This document shows positions 17,593 through 26,278 of a DNA stretch of 64,000 nucleotides, in pieces. The notes beneath the pieces were generated by a model. It did no database searches and was not told the DNA's origin. It saw only the letters and a list, made by a program, of their open reading frames with translations. The DNA is taken from contig NZ_JHBV01000042.1 of assembly GCF_000724545.1 (NCBI RefSeq), positions 1 to 64,000 of the forward strand. Reading direction: 5' to 3'. The first letter of the stretch is position 1, and each line of letters starts with the position of its first letter. Origin of the DNA: Aureispira sp. CCB-QB1 (GTDB lineage Bacteria; Bacteroidota; Bacteroidia; Chitinophagales; Saprospiraceae). The position numbers and the translations under genes were made by a program.

Positions 17593-19104
17593 TTAGTTGG
17601 GGATTGCATAGGCTCCGATGGCAGGAGTTGATTCCCTCTGTTGTCCAATAATATCTAAGAAAGGGCTTGTGATACCAGGTAGTCCTGTTAAGATTCTCCA
17701 GTTAGAAGGAAAATTCATGGTAGTAGGCAGTCCTGCATTATTAGCAGGAGAATCCACAGAATCAATTTGATAATTAAAATTATCTTCATCGACAAACAAA
17801 GGATCTTGATTGGTGATACAGTTGATCATATTTTGACTAAACGTATCTACCTTCATCAAGCAATTGTTAAACTCATAATAAAAATCGGCAGGAGGATTAT
17901 CCAACGTTAGTATTTCAACTTCTTCGCTTTTATTACCATAAATGATACAATTTGTAAAATAAGCCTCTCCCTGTGATTTGATAGGAATTTCATTGCCATT
18001 ATTATCAACGACAATTTCATAGTCTCTAAAACTAAGTACTGGTTCACTTCTGCTAACCAAGCCTGCACCAACATTGGCAAAGGTACAGTTTCTAAAATTA
18101 TAGGCACCGCCTCGAATTCCGATAAAATTAAACTGATTAGAGTTGGCAAGAACGGTATTGGTCATTGTAACATAAGAGCCTCTAGCCAAGACAGCAGAGC
18201 GATCGACATTATAAATTTTGCTATTCTTCAATTCTAATTTAGGACTACCATTGACTGTAAACGAGTCGACAAAAATACCATCTACTGCATTTCTAATAAT
18301 AGTGCCGTGTATAATATTATCTCGACTACCAGGACCTAATCGAATGCCATTGTGGTGGAAAGGAATTAATTGGTAGTCCTCTTCTAGTCGATGCGTTTTT
18401 AAAACAACAGGATTGTTCAAATCTCCTCCTACATTTGAGCGGATACAAGAATTATTACCAATATAAATCATAGCTCGTTCACCAGGTCTTGAAGTAGGAC
18501 CTCCAAACATATAGATTTCAGTACCACCAGGAATAACTAAGCAAGAATTATTTTCAAAGGCTACAATACCCATAAAAATATGAGGCTTGGTATTGGTTAA
18601 GGTTACCGTGGTATCATTGTACGTTGTCAAAAAACCTACCTTCCCTGTATAATTGGCATTCCAACCATAGGCATAAAGCATTACTTTTTGTGTGCCTCCA
18701 CCGTCTGTTTCAAATAGAATAGAATCTTTTCGGACAGCATCGCCGTCATTCGGATCAATAAAAACATTAGCAAAGATATAAATACTATCCTTGGCAGGAA
18801 TCTCTATGTCAGAACTTGCCACGCCTGTAAAACCATCAATATTGATATTAAAATCAGAGGGTTCTCCACCTCCTAAATAGACATTGTTAATTCGAATAAT
18901 CTGATTGTGTGGGTTGTAAACTTTGAAGCGGCGTGTGGCACTTCCCATATTAGTAAATACAGTATCAAAAGTTAATGTATCTAGTGAAAATTCTAGACCA
19001 GCCCCCGTTGTAGTTATAAATTGATCTTTTTTACAAGCAGTTAGCTGAAAGATAGAATAAGCAATAATAGTAAGTAAGAGGTACTTTAGAAACGTTTGTT
19101 GCAT
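17593..19104 (-). CDS. Beta-helix lipoprotein of unknown function
   Basis: I start at the ATG at 19104 (MQQTFLKYLLLTII...), which gives a lipoprotein signal peptide with lipobox LTAC; upstream ATG codons at 19140 and 19137 would add 12 residues. After the lipidated cysteine come an Ig-like region (about 25-150, LDTLTFDTVFTNMGSATRRFKVYN) and a right-handed beta-helix-like region (about 190-400) with short repeated strands such as NNIIHGTIIRNAVDG-type turns. The chain ends INxxGQQRESTPAIGAYAIPN-like, as in many choice-of-anchor/polysaccharide-lyase-like Bacteroidota lipoproteins. Outer-membrane location is likely, while enzymatic activity is not evident. Confidence 0.8.
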   Translation of the reverse strand: MQQTFLKYLLLTIIAYSIFQLTACKKDQFITTTGAGLEFSLDTLTFDTVFTNMGSATRRFKVYNPHNQIIRINNVYLGGGEPSDFNINIDGFTGVASSDIEIPAKDSIYIFANVFIDPNDGDAVRKDSILFETDGGGTQKVMLYAYGWNANYTGKVGFLTTYNDTTVTLTNTKPHIFMGIVAFENNSCLVIPGGTEIYMFGGPTSRPGERAMIYIGNNSCIRSNVGGDLNNPVVLKTHRLEEDYQLIPFHHNGIRLGPGSRDNIIHGTIIRNAVDGIFVDSFTVNGSPKLELKNSKIYNVDRSAVLARGSYVTMTNTVLANSNQFNFIGIRGGAYNFRNCTFANVGAGLVSRSEPVLSFRDYEIVVDNNGNEIPIKSQGEAYFTNCIIYGNKSEEVEILTLDNPPADFYYEFNNCLMKVDTFSQNMINCITNQDPLFVDEDNFNYQIDSVDSPANNAGLPTTMNFPSNWRILTGLPGITSPFLDIIGQQRESTPAIGAYAIPN

Positions 19105-19293
19105 TGTTATACTGTTATTAAGTTTAATAGTCTCCATCACCTACTAAATGATTAGAAGATTTAGGATAGCCAAATATAAGAGATTAAATTGGAATGCTTG
19201 TCTAGCCTGTTTTTTAATCTCAATTATTTATAAACAGCTTATCAGTTGAAAACCAAGAGGATTTATATTTTTAAGAGCGGCTAAAATAATTTT

Positions 19294-19348
19294 AATTACT
19301 CCGTTAAAAGTTTTTTGAAAGCAGGCAGCGTAGCTAACTCTGATTATT
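19294..19348 (+). repeat. Dispersed intergenic repeat, partial copy
   Basis: ATTACTCCGTTAAAAG and GGCAGCGTAGCTAACTCTG match the two halves of the family seen at 32251-32371 and elsewhere, in the same orientation. Confidence 0.5.
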
Positions 19349-19727
19349 TTTAATAAAAGAATTTTTTGCTCGAAATAATGATAAGTATTTGATAAACAGT
19401 TTTGAGTAGAGGTTCTTTCTATAAAATGATAACAGTTTTTAAATCTTTTTCACAAAATATTAAGACGGTAATTATTTTTTTGGCACACTATTTTCAATGT
19501 ATATAAATGTAACAACGAGTGATTGTTTTTGTGAAGTTATATTGTTGTTATTTAAAAAGTTATATATTTTTAATAATCTAAGATTTTCTTTTTTCTGTTT
19601 GAAATAAGTAAGTGAATATTACAGCAAAAAAAGATTTTTTTAGAAAAAGAAATAAAATATTGGCGTCTTGATGAAGTGTTAGATTACGGTTCTGTATACT
19701 TCAAAAAGTAATATTTTATCCCAAGCT

Positions 19728-19735
19728 TAGTTTTG
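19728..19735 (+). promoter_or_regulatory. Possible -7 box before a structured non-coding region
   Basis: TAGTTTTG fits TAnnTTTG. It stands directly ahead of a run of hairpins (19743-19999) that contains no reading frame. Confidence 0.4.
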
Positions 19736-19740
19736 TAGCT

Positions 19741-20006
19741 GTAGAGAGGGCAAAACTCCCTAGGTTTTCCCTTTCTATGGCACTTTTGAAGCCTTTTAGT
19801 ATATAACGAGTCGAAATTAAAAAAAGAGGCTTTGTTCCTCTAAAAAAAAGAAAAAGTATAATTAGGTCTTTTGCCTAATTTGAAGAATAGAATTGTTTTT
19901 TAGGAAGTTTCATAGGCTGTGGTAGCTAGAGACGCCGCAGCTTAGAGTTATTTTTATGGGTGAAAGAAAAGTGTTGTTCTTAATTGAGCAGCACTTTTCG
20001 TCTTTT
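19741..20006 (+). ncRNA. Candidate structured RNA with five consecutive hairpins
   Basis: No coding frame is convincing here. Hairpins follow one another: 19743-19776 (AGAGAGGG-c-AAAAC / GTTTT-CCCTTTCT, 13 pairs with one bulge); 19825-19841 (AGAGG/CCTCT); 19860-19880 (AATTAGG/CCTAATT); 19914-19943 (GCTGTGG/CCGCAGC); and 19966-19999 (GAAAAGTGTTGTT / AGCAGCACTTTTC, 13 pairs with two G-U), followed by GTCTTTT as a possible terminator. A -7 box sits just upstream. It does not match tmRNA, SRP RNA or 6S RNA as far as I can tell. Confidence 0.4.
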
Positions 20007-20104
20007 GGGGCAATTGTTAATTGAAATCTCTTGTTTTTGGTGAAACAAAAAATGGTAAAATGAAACAAAAATGTTTATTTTCCGTATTTAGTGTGTCTCT
20101 TATT

Positions 20105-20150
20105 AATCAATAGCTCGTTGAAACCACGTAACAGTAGTGTAGTTAACTAT
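20105..20150 (+). repeat. Dispersed intergenic repeat, partial copy
   Basis: GCTCGTTGAAACCACGTAAC followed by AGTAGTGTAGTTAACTA matches the left half of the copy at 32251-32371 with several substitutions. Confidence 0.5.
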
Positions 20151-20184
20151 TGTTAGTTTATTTCAGAGGAGTACTATTTTATAA

Positions 20185-20327
20185 TACTCCGTTGATTTTT
20201 TAGTTTTCCTACGAAAAACGTAAAAAAGCATCTTGCATTAGTTTGATTATCAGTCTTTTAGTATAAAGGTTGGTAGGGGTGCATCTTGCTGATAATCAAA
20301 CTAATACGATTTTTCAACGGAGTAATG
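20185..20327 (+). repeat. Fold-back (MITE-like) element
   Basis: The outer inverted repeats TACTCCGTTGA (20185-20195) and TCAACGGAGTA (20314-20324) are perfect over 11 bases. The inner arms TTAGTTTGATTATCAG (20238-20253) and CTGATAATCAAACTAA (20289-20304) are perfect over 16. GCATCTTGC occurs twice (20228 and 20281). The 29 bases at 20299-20327 recur exactly, in inverse orientation, at 26012-26040. There is no coding capacity, so if mobile it would depend on a transposase elsewhere. Confidence 0.6.
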
Positions 20328-20349
20328 ATTTTAACAAAAAACATAAAAA

Positions 20350-20904
20350 ATGAAATTCTTAAAATACTTATTATACTTCCTTTTAGGATTTATTGTACTC
20401 TTTTTAGCTGCTGGGGTTCTAAAACCTTCTGTAAATTATGGGCATGAAATAATAGTAGATAAACCTTTGAAAGAAGCTTGGGCTGTTCACAAAGATAAGT
20501 CAAAGTATGACCAGTGGCTAGAAGGATTTAAGAGCATGGAGTTAATTAGTGGTGAGCAGGGTGAAATTGGAAGCCAATATAGAGTTGTGGTCAAGCCAGA
20601 TGAGGAGCAGCCTGATTTTGAGATGATTGAAACGATTGTTGATAAGAAAAAATTTGATTTTATTCGCTTGGATTTTGACAGTGATATGATGTTTTTTGAG
20701 CAAACTACTTCTTTTTCAGAAATCGAGGGGAAAACAAAGGTAAAAACAGAGTCAAAAGTGAGTGGCAAAAATATTTTTATGCGTTCTATGTTTGCATGGA
20801 TGGAGTTGTTAGGAGGTTCGTTTCAAGCGCAGGAAGAAAAGAATATAGAAGGATTAAAGCGAGTAATAGAAGGAAATACGACCGTATACAATTTAGAAAA
20901 TTAA
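20350..20904 (+). CDS. SRPBCC/START-fold protein, membrane-anchored
   Basis: This 184-residue protein has an N-terminal membrane helix (about 4-25, LKYLLYFLLGFIVLFLAAGVL). It is followed by a domain of the SRPBCC (polyketide cyclase/START) superfamily: the EIIVDKPLKEAWAVHKDKSKYDQWLEGF start, the GEIGSQYRVV strand and the final long helix around SMFAWMELLGGSFQAQEEKNIEGLKRVIE. The fold binds hydrophobic ligands; the ligand here is unknown. The fold-back element lies just upstream, and a hairpin at 20954-20976 may end transcription. Confidence 0.85.
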   Translation: MKFLKYLLYFLLGFIVLFLAAGVLKPSVNYGHEIIVDKPLKEAWAVHKDKSKYDQWLEGFKSMELISGEQGEIGSQYRVVVKPDEEQPDFEMIETIVDKKKFDFIRLDFDSDMMFFEQTTSFSEIEGKTKVKTESKVSGKNIFMRSMFAWMELLGGSFQAQEEKNIEGLKRVIEGNTTVYNLEN

Positions 20905-20953
20905 TGTTGTAGCCTGAATTTACTTATCTTTTGTAACTATAATTTTCACTGTT

Positions 20954-20979
20954 GGTAGATCCCACTAGGATCTACCTTT
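20954..20979 (+). terminator. Hairpin after the SRPBCC gene
   Basis: GGTAGATCC (20954-20962) pairs perfectly with GGATCTACC (20968-20976). The T-tract directly after is short (TTTG), so this is a weaker terminator. Confidence 0.5.
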
Positions 20980-21008
20980 GATTGTTTTTTAACGAACGAT
21001 TGATACCA

Positions 21009-21716
21009 TTAAATATGCAGCAAGTGAACCGTGTGACAGGCTGCAATACCTGCTGTCTCTGTGCGCAAGCGACTTGTTCCTAGACCTATTTCTTCAAAAC
21101 CACTATCTTTGGCCCAAGCAACTTCTTCTTCTGAAAAGTCGCCTTCAGGTCCTATCAACAATAAAACTTCTTTAACATTGGGATTTAATACCTTCTTTAA
21201 ATGAGGAAGGTTGGGAGTATTGCAATGTGCAATGCCTTTGAAGGTCGCGTTATTAGCTGCTGGTAGAAAGTCTTTGAATTTAGTTAAATCATTGATTTTT
21301 GGAAAGATACTTTTAAGAGATTGTTTGGCAGCAGCAAGGACAACTTTTTCTAAGCGATCTAAGCGAATGTTTTTACGTTCTGATCGTTGACACAATATAA
21401 AGGTAATTTCGTCAATCCCCAGTTCTGTTGTTTTCTCCAAAAACCATTCTAAACGACTGATATTTTTAGTAGGAGCAATTGCCAAATGCAACCTAAAATT
21501 TCGTTGGTCGGTCGTTTCAATACGTTGTATAATTTGGATGGTACAACTTTTTTTATTGAAGTCCACAATTTTTCCTTCATACATATTGCCCAAACCATCT
21601 GTTAACGAAATGACATCATGGATGTTCTTTCTCAATGTTTTGATACAATGTCTTGTTTCTTCTTGATCCAAAAAAGCTGTTGTTCCTTCTACTTGATGAG
21701 CATAAAAAAGTTGCAT
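21009..21716 (-). CDS. rsmE: 16S rRNA (uracil-1498-N3)-methyltransferase
   Basis: This SPOUT-family enzyme methylates U1498 of 16S rRNA in the assembled small subunit. The ATG at 21716 (MQLFYAHQVEGTTAFL) starts the PUA-like N-terminal domain and gives 235 residues, the normal size; upstream in-frame codons back to 21767 are unlikely to be translated. The C-terminal trefoil knot carries the cofactor loop LLIGPEGDFSEEEV and the signature LGTSRLRTETA. The gene diverges from the next one with 126 bases between start codons. Confidence 0.95.
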   Translation of the reverse strand: MQLFYAHQVEGTTAFLDQEETRHCIKTLRKNIHDVISLTDGLGNMYEGKIVDFNKKSCTIQIIQRIETTDQRNFRLHLAIAPTKNISRLEWFLEKTTELGIDEITFILCQRSERKNIRLDRLEKVVLAAAKQSLKSIFPKINDLTKFKDFLPAANNATFKGIAHCNTPNLPHLKKVLNPNVKEVLLLIGPEGDFSEEEVAWAKDSGFEEIGLGTSRLRTETAGIAACHTVHLLHI

Positions 21717-21750
21717 AAAACAAAAAGTTTTAAAAAATAAAAACAAAAGT

Positions 21751-21782
21751 TTGGTTATTAGAAACAAAATGTTTTATATTTG
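21751..21782 (+). promoter_or_regulatory. Promoter of the glucosaminidase-like gene
   Basis: TTG (21751-21753) and TATATTTG (21775-21782) form a -33/-7 pair with a 21-base spacer. The start codon is at 21843. Confidence 0.6.
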
Positions 21783-21842
21783 TATCAACAAAAGAATACA
21801 ACACAACAATTGAATATCAATTTAAGTCTAAATATTAAAACA

Positions 21843-22730
21843 ATGGAAACTAACAATACAAACAATATCAACATCCAAATTTGTGAGGATGTGTTAGTGA
21901 CAGAAAACACAACTCCAACAACAGAAGAGTTGATAGACTTATTAGAAGTTGAAGCACAAAATACAGAAACAGTTTCAGAAACTGATATCGTTTTGGCAAA
22001 AAAAATAAAGGAACCTCAAAAACTATCTCTTAAATATATTTTTCAATCGTTATTTTATGCGATGCAGTGGCGACAATTAAAGCGTCAGATGACCAAAGAG
22101 GCTTTGGTGGGGATGTCTAAGAGACACTGGCCAAAGGCTGTTGCGGTTGCTGCGGTAATTGTTCTATTCAATTTGGATTTTGGTAGCAAAACGAATACCA
22201 ATAGCCAAGCAAGTATGTTGATGTATGCGAATTATCCAGAGCCTGTATTAGAAACAGAGAATCATCCAGTGACACCTAGTCATATGGTCGCTTTGTCAAA
22301 TGAAGCAAAAGAAAACTATATTGCTCGTTTTGCTAGTGTAGCGCAAGGAGAGATGAAGAAGTTTGGTATTCCAGCTTCCGTTATTTTAGGCTTGGCTATT
22401 TTGCACAGCAACTATGGTGTTTCTGAATTAGCACAGGTCGGGCACAATCATTTTCATATTACTTGTACTGATAATCATTTAGCAGAAGGAATAACAGGAC
22501 GAGGAACGTATGAAAATGATTGTTACATACACTACCAAAACGCATGGACAAGTTTTCGTGCCAATAGTATGAAATTAGATGCTGCCCCATTTAAAGAATT
22601 GAAGGCAGTAGCAGGAGATGATTATACTATTTGGGTTTCAGGATTGCAAAAAATGGGATTGCAAGAGACGGATAATTTACTTGAGATTATTGAGACCCAT
22701 AATTTGTACGAATTAGATAAGATACAGTAA
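21843..22730 (+). CDS. Membrane-anchored glucosaminidase (GH73)-like protein lacking the usual catalytic Glu
   Basis: The ATG at 21843 (METNNTNN) gives 295 residues. An acidic cytoplasmic region (1-60) and a basic helix (63-97) precede one membrane helix (about 98-112, KAVAVAAVIVLFNLDF). The outer part (about 150-290) aligns with mannosyl-glycoprotein endo-beta-N-acetylglucosaminidase (GH73) domains: FGIPASVILGLAILHSNYG and the later FRANSMKLD. In active members the first motif reads AxLESGWG-like, with Glu as the general acid; here His188 stands in its place. A peptidoglycan-binding, non-hydrolytic or altered role is inferred. A terminator follows at 22962. Confidence 0.8.
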   Translation: METNNTNNINIQICEDVLVTENTTPTTEELIDLLEVEAQNTETVSETDIVLAKKIKEPQKLSLKYIFQSLFYAMQWRQLKRQMTKEALVGMSKRHWPKAVAVAAVIVLFNLDFGSKTNTNSQASMLMYANYPEPVLETENHPVTPSHMVALSNEAKENYIARFASVAQGEMKKFGIPASVILGLAILHSNYGVSELAQVGHNHFHITCTDNHLAEGITGRGTYENDCYIHYQNAWTSFRANSMKLDAAPFKELKAVAGDDYTIWVSGLQKMGLQETDNLLEIIETHNLYELDKIQ

Positions 22731-22961
22731 CCAAAGGTTGTTGCTGTTTATATGACAAACCATTCTTTCACCTAAACAAACTATTACACTATAAGAATTA
22801 ATATTTTTTGCTCTTTTATTGATTATTTAAAGACTAGTATTTAAGTGCAGGCTAGATTAGAAAATCACGTTACTTAAGACTAGGAATGATTCAATTTTAT
22901 ACTTTTTAAATGTTCACTCCCTAAAGAAGCTAAGTATAGGTCAAGTTGAGTGTTTCTAGTT

Positions 22962-22997
22962 GGCAGTCAATCACAAAAGGTGGTTGGCTGCCTTTTT
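22962..22997 (+). terminator. Intrinsic terminator
   Basis: GGCAGTCAATCAC (22962-22974) pairs with GTGGTTGGCTGCC (22980-22992), 13 pairs including two G-U, followed by TTTTT. It is 230 bases after the last stop, so it may end a long 3' UTR. The rest of 22731-23047 shows nothing I can name. Confidence 0.7.
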
Positions 22998-23047
22998 GTG
23001 GATAAACAAAAAGAGGTATAATACAGAAATTAGAACGAATTATTAAA

Positions 23048-23079
23048 AAACCACCTAGAAGCTGTTATCTAGGTGGTTT
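23048..23079 (-). terminator. Terminator of the subtilase gene
   Basis: AAACCACCTAGA (23048-23059) pairs perfectly with TCTAGGTGGTTT (23068-23079). The A-run on its left gives the U-tract on the minus strand. Confidence 0.7.
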
Positions 23080-23152
23080 GGTATATTGTAATGATGTATC
23101 AAATAGCTGTTGATGCTCGAATGAATGGCAAGACCCTTTCTTTATCAAAAAA

Positions 23153-25843
23153 CTATTGTTTAACTACTTTTTGTGTCAAAATAGACCCATCTTCTAATAA
23201 GAGATGCACTAAATAAACACCTTGAGGAAGTCGACTAGTTGGTAGTTCTAAATGGTTGCTTCCCAAGTCTAATTGCATGTTTATATTAATTACTTCTTGT
23301 CCTGTAATCGTACTCATACTAAGAGCAGCTTCTTGACTTTTAGGGCTATCCATATTAACGACTAACTGACGATTAAAAGGATTGGGGTATACGTTTAGAG
23401 TGGCACTTGGCTCTATTTCCTCTATGGTAATACCCGTAGGTTGTGTAATGTTAATACAATAATCTTCAGTTTCTCCATAGCTAGAGTTATCGCATGCATT
23501 TAAAGTCGTATTATTCCCCCATTTCAAAGCAACTCGCATACGGGTTTTATCTAAAACGGCATTATTGGGTATATTAATAACTCCTGTATGATTGTTAATT
23601 GCGGATGAAATTTGACCAGCATCATAGGCTAATTCATTGGCATCAAAGACCTCATTTTGGTTGTAATCAATCCAAATTTTTAATAACCAATTGGTTCCCC
23701 AAGGACCTGTATTGAATCCAATATCTATAGAAACAGGATAAGATCCTCCTTGAGCTAAGTCTGTTGTTGGTCCCCCATTGACAAAAGAAATATAGCCTCC
23801 ATCATTGCCAGTTGTATTGTTTAAACTGTTGATTGTTACGTTTTGTATCCAATCGTCTCCAGAACTCTGCCCAGAAGAGGTACAGTAATTATTAGAAGTA
23901 CATTTTCCACATCCATTTGTTTCAAACTCAATGGTAGGAGAGTATTGGTTGTTGACATTGACAGGACAAGAAGAAAGAATGCGAAGTTCGTATAGTTCGC
24001 AGCTGTCTAGACCTGTCAACATAATTCCTCCTCCAGTAGTGGTGGTGGTTAGCCAAGTGGCACTAGATTTTAGTTTATATTCTACATTATAAGTTGTAAC
24101 AAAAGGATCTGTCGCCCAAGAGAACGAAGCAGAAGTTAGCCCAGTTGTATCGACATTAATATTGCTAGGAGCTACGCAACAGTCTCCTGTTTTGAAATTA
24201 TAGCTGCTAGAATAAGCTGTTGTATCACAATCAGCAGCAATTTCTACCTCATAATTTGTACAAGCTACTAAGCCGTTTAGAATAGAGAAGGTATCAGGTG
24301 CTGAAGCGAAAGTCCAAGTAGGATTTCCAACCACTCTATATCGTATGTAATAAAGCGTTGTTGAGTCAACACGATCCCAATTGAGAACAGCACTATTGCC
24401 AGTAATTGTATTGGCAAGCACATTGTAAGGTTCGTGGCAACCTGATAGAGAACAGCCAATAGCCATAACAGAATCTAAGGCATTTTTCATGTTTAAAATT
24501 CCCCCACTAACTGTTGTTCCTTGCATAGAAGCATTGCTGACAGTAGAATTTAAAATAATTTGTTTGAGTAATAATGCTGTTTGAGCAGGTTGAGTACGTG
24601 CTAGTAGAGCTAACCTAGGACAAGGAGCAGAATATAATAAACCGATGGTTCCAGCGACATGTGGAGTAGCTCCAGAAGTACCTCCAAAACCTCCATAACC
24701 ATTGTTGATGGTTAGGGTATACGTACCTTCACCAAACGCTCCTAGGTCAACTGTTGTTAAACCATAGCCAGCTTGGTTGACTTTATTTCCTGCTTGGTTA
24801 ATATTGGTTACAGCAATTAAATAATCGCTATCACAACTGGTTGGAAAATCTCCTGTTACATCAACGTTATTATTGGCATTGGCTGTAGCAGCAGCATTGA
24901 GAATTCCATAAGCTCCTAAGGTATCATAAAATTCATTTACTAAAGGAGCATAGGTTGCACATTGTTGGTTGTCTACTCCCCATGAAGCATTCGTGGCAAC
25001 AACAAAAGCTCCTGAAGCGCCATTGGTTTGGTTGTACAGTTTTCGGCAAGCTAAAGGGTAACTGTATGCTGCAATTGAATTGGCACTTGTTCCACCTCCA
25101 ACGACAAACATTAACTTAGCATCCCAATTGACACCACTTACGCCCACACCATTGTTTCCTTTTGCTGCAATGATTCCTGCAACAGGTGTCCCATGATTGG
25201 TAAAAGGACTTCCAGCTACAATATTGTTATTATTTGCATTGGCATTCCATCCTTGGAAATCGTCAATATAACCATTGCCATCATCATCAATGCCATTGCC
25301 AGGAATCTCTCCGTTGTTTCTCCAAACATTATTTCCCCAATCAGAGTGACTAACCTCTAGACCATCGTCAATAACGCAGACAACAATAGTGTCTCCTAAA
25401 GCTGTGACACCACCTGTTGTAATATCCCAAGCTGCTGAAGCATCTAAATCGATGTTAGATGATTGTTCATACTGCCATTGTTGGTTGTAAGAAGGATCGT
25501 TAGGGGTAACTCTTTTTTCTAAAATATAGTTGAGTTGAGCATTATGAACAGATGGGTGGTTTCTTGCTTTTGCAAGCATTTTGGAGGTACTTAAAATATC
25601 TTTATTAAATGTTAATTGCCAAATATTCATGTGCTCAGAGAGCAAGGCTTTGTTATTGATGTGTGTTTGGAGTCCTTTGTGTAATTCTAAATCTTTGATC
25701 ACCCAAGCAATAGAGTGACCATCTTTGACACGAACTAATATTTCTCCTTCTACATGAGGGAAATTGTCTTGAGCAGCAAGGTTGTTGTTTAAGCTAGCTA
25801 CCAAAAAGAGTAGGAATAGCTTAAAGGTAATGTTAAATCGCAT
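23153..25843 (-). CDS. Secreted subtilisin-like serine protease with Fn3, GEVED and T9SS domains
   Basis: This 896-residue exported protease begins with a signal peptide (MRFNITFKLFLLFLVASL...AAQ). A prodomain-like region (27-115) is followed by an S8 peptidase domain (about 130-455) with the full triad: Asp159 (VIDDG), His217 (NHGTPVAG) and Ser390 (GTSGATPHVAG). Two fibronectin type III-like modules follow (about 468-650). A GEVED domain (about 665-800) contains WIDYNQNEVFDANELAYDA and the GETEDYCINI motif. The type A sorting domain at the end reads LNVYPNPFNRQLVVNM...LPQGVYLVHLL. It is likely a surface or released protease for feeding on protein. Confidence 0.95.
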   Translation of the reverse strand: MRFNITFKLFLLFLVASLNNNLAAQDNFPHVEGEILVRVKDGHSIAWVIKDLELHKGLQTHINNKALLSEHMNIWQLTFNKDILSTSKMLAKARNHPSVHNAQLNYILEKRVTPNDPSYNQQWQYEQSSNIDLDASAAWDITTGGVTALGDTIVVCVIDDGLEVSHSDWGNNVWRNNGEIPGNGIDDDGNGYIDDFQGWNANANNNNIVAGSPFTNHGTPVAGIIAAKGNNGVGVSGVNWDAKLMFVVGGGTSANSIAAYSYPLACRKLYNQTNGASGAFVVATNASWGVDNQQCATYAPLVNEFYDTLGAYGILNAAATANANNNVDVTGDFPTSCDSDYLIAVTNINQAGNKVNQAGYGLTTVDLGAFGEGTYTLTINNGYGGFGGTSGATPHVAGTIGLLYSAPCPRLALLARTQPAQTALLLKQIILNSTVSNASMQGTTVSGGILNMKNALDSVMAIGCSLSGCHEPYNVLANTITGNSAVLNWDRVDSTTLYYIRYRVVGNPTWTFASAPDTFSILNGLVACTNYEVEIAADCDTTAYSSSYNFKTGDCCVAPSNINVDTTGLTSASFSWATDPFVTTYNVEYKLKSSATWLTTTTTGGGIMLTGLDSCELYELRILSSCPVNVNNQYSPTIEFETNGCGKCTSNNYCTSSGQSSGDDWIQNVTINSLNNTTGNDGGYISFVNGGPTTDLAQGGSYPVSIDIGFNTGPWGTNWLLKIWIDYNQNEVFDANELAYDAGQISSAINNHTGVINIPNNAVLDKTRMRVALKWGNNTTLNACDNSSYGETEDYCINITQPTGITIEEIEPSATLNVYPNPFNRQLVVNMDSPKSQEAALSMSTITGQEVININMQLDLGSNHLELPTSRLPQGVYLVHLLLEDGSILTQKVVKQ

Positions 25844-26278
25844 AAGTACTTTTTTTCAAAATTAATCAATGGTATAAAGAAGAATGGAGGATTCTTCGGA
25901 AGGATTTTGAGCTATTACCTTATCAGAATAATGTGGGCGTATTCTCAAAAAGGAACCCTTTAAATCCATGATTTCAATAGGTTGCAATTTATTTCTAGGG
26001 ATATGGTTAAACATTACTCCGTTGAAAAATCGTATTAGTTAAGCAATATAAACTAAAATTAAATAGTAAATTATCATTGTTGTGTAAATCTTTATTCTTT
26101 GTTAAGTATAAAAAAGGTTTTAAAGTACTGTCGTTTGAGTTTTTGACCTCCCCTAAAAAAAACTTAAAAAAAATGTTTATTAGGATTTAGGGCAAAGATA
26201 TTTCGAAACGATTAAAAGTTTGCTATCTTGGAAAGTTGCTATTCGTATATCCAACTAGATAAAAATCAAGGCGTAAAA
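25844..26278. other. Intergenic region between the subtilase and the wHTH array
   Basis: This is the divergent spacer between the two genes. It holds one repeat copy (26012-26046). On the minus strand, exact TAnnTTTG boxes occur at 25864-25857 and 26200-26193; the first is too close to the start codon to be convincing. On the plus strand, TATCTTGG at 26224-26231 is a one-mismatch box that could serve the wHTH genes. No reading frame or stable hairpin stands out. Confidence 0.4.
26012..26046 (-). repeat. Copy of the fold-back element arm
   Basis: Bases 26012-26040 are identical, as reverse complement, to 20299-20327 (29 of 29). The core is ACTCCGTTGAAAAATCGTAT. Confidence 0.8.

Noticed and set aside
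23048-23079. The 12-bp perfect inverted repeat after the subtilase gene as an operator
   Set aside because: Its position just after the stop codon and the flanking A-run make it an ordinary terminator.
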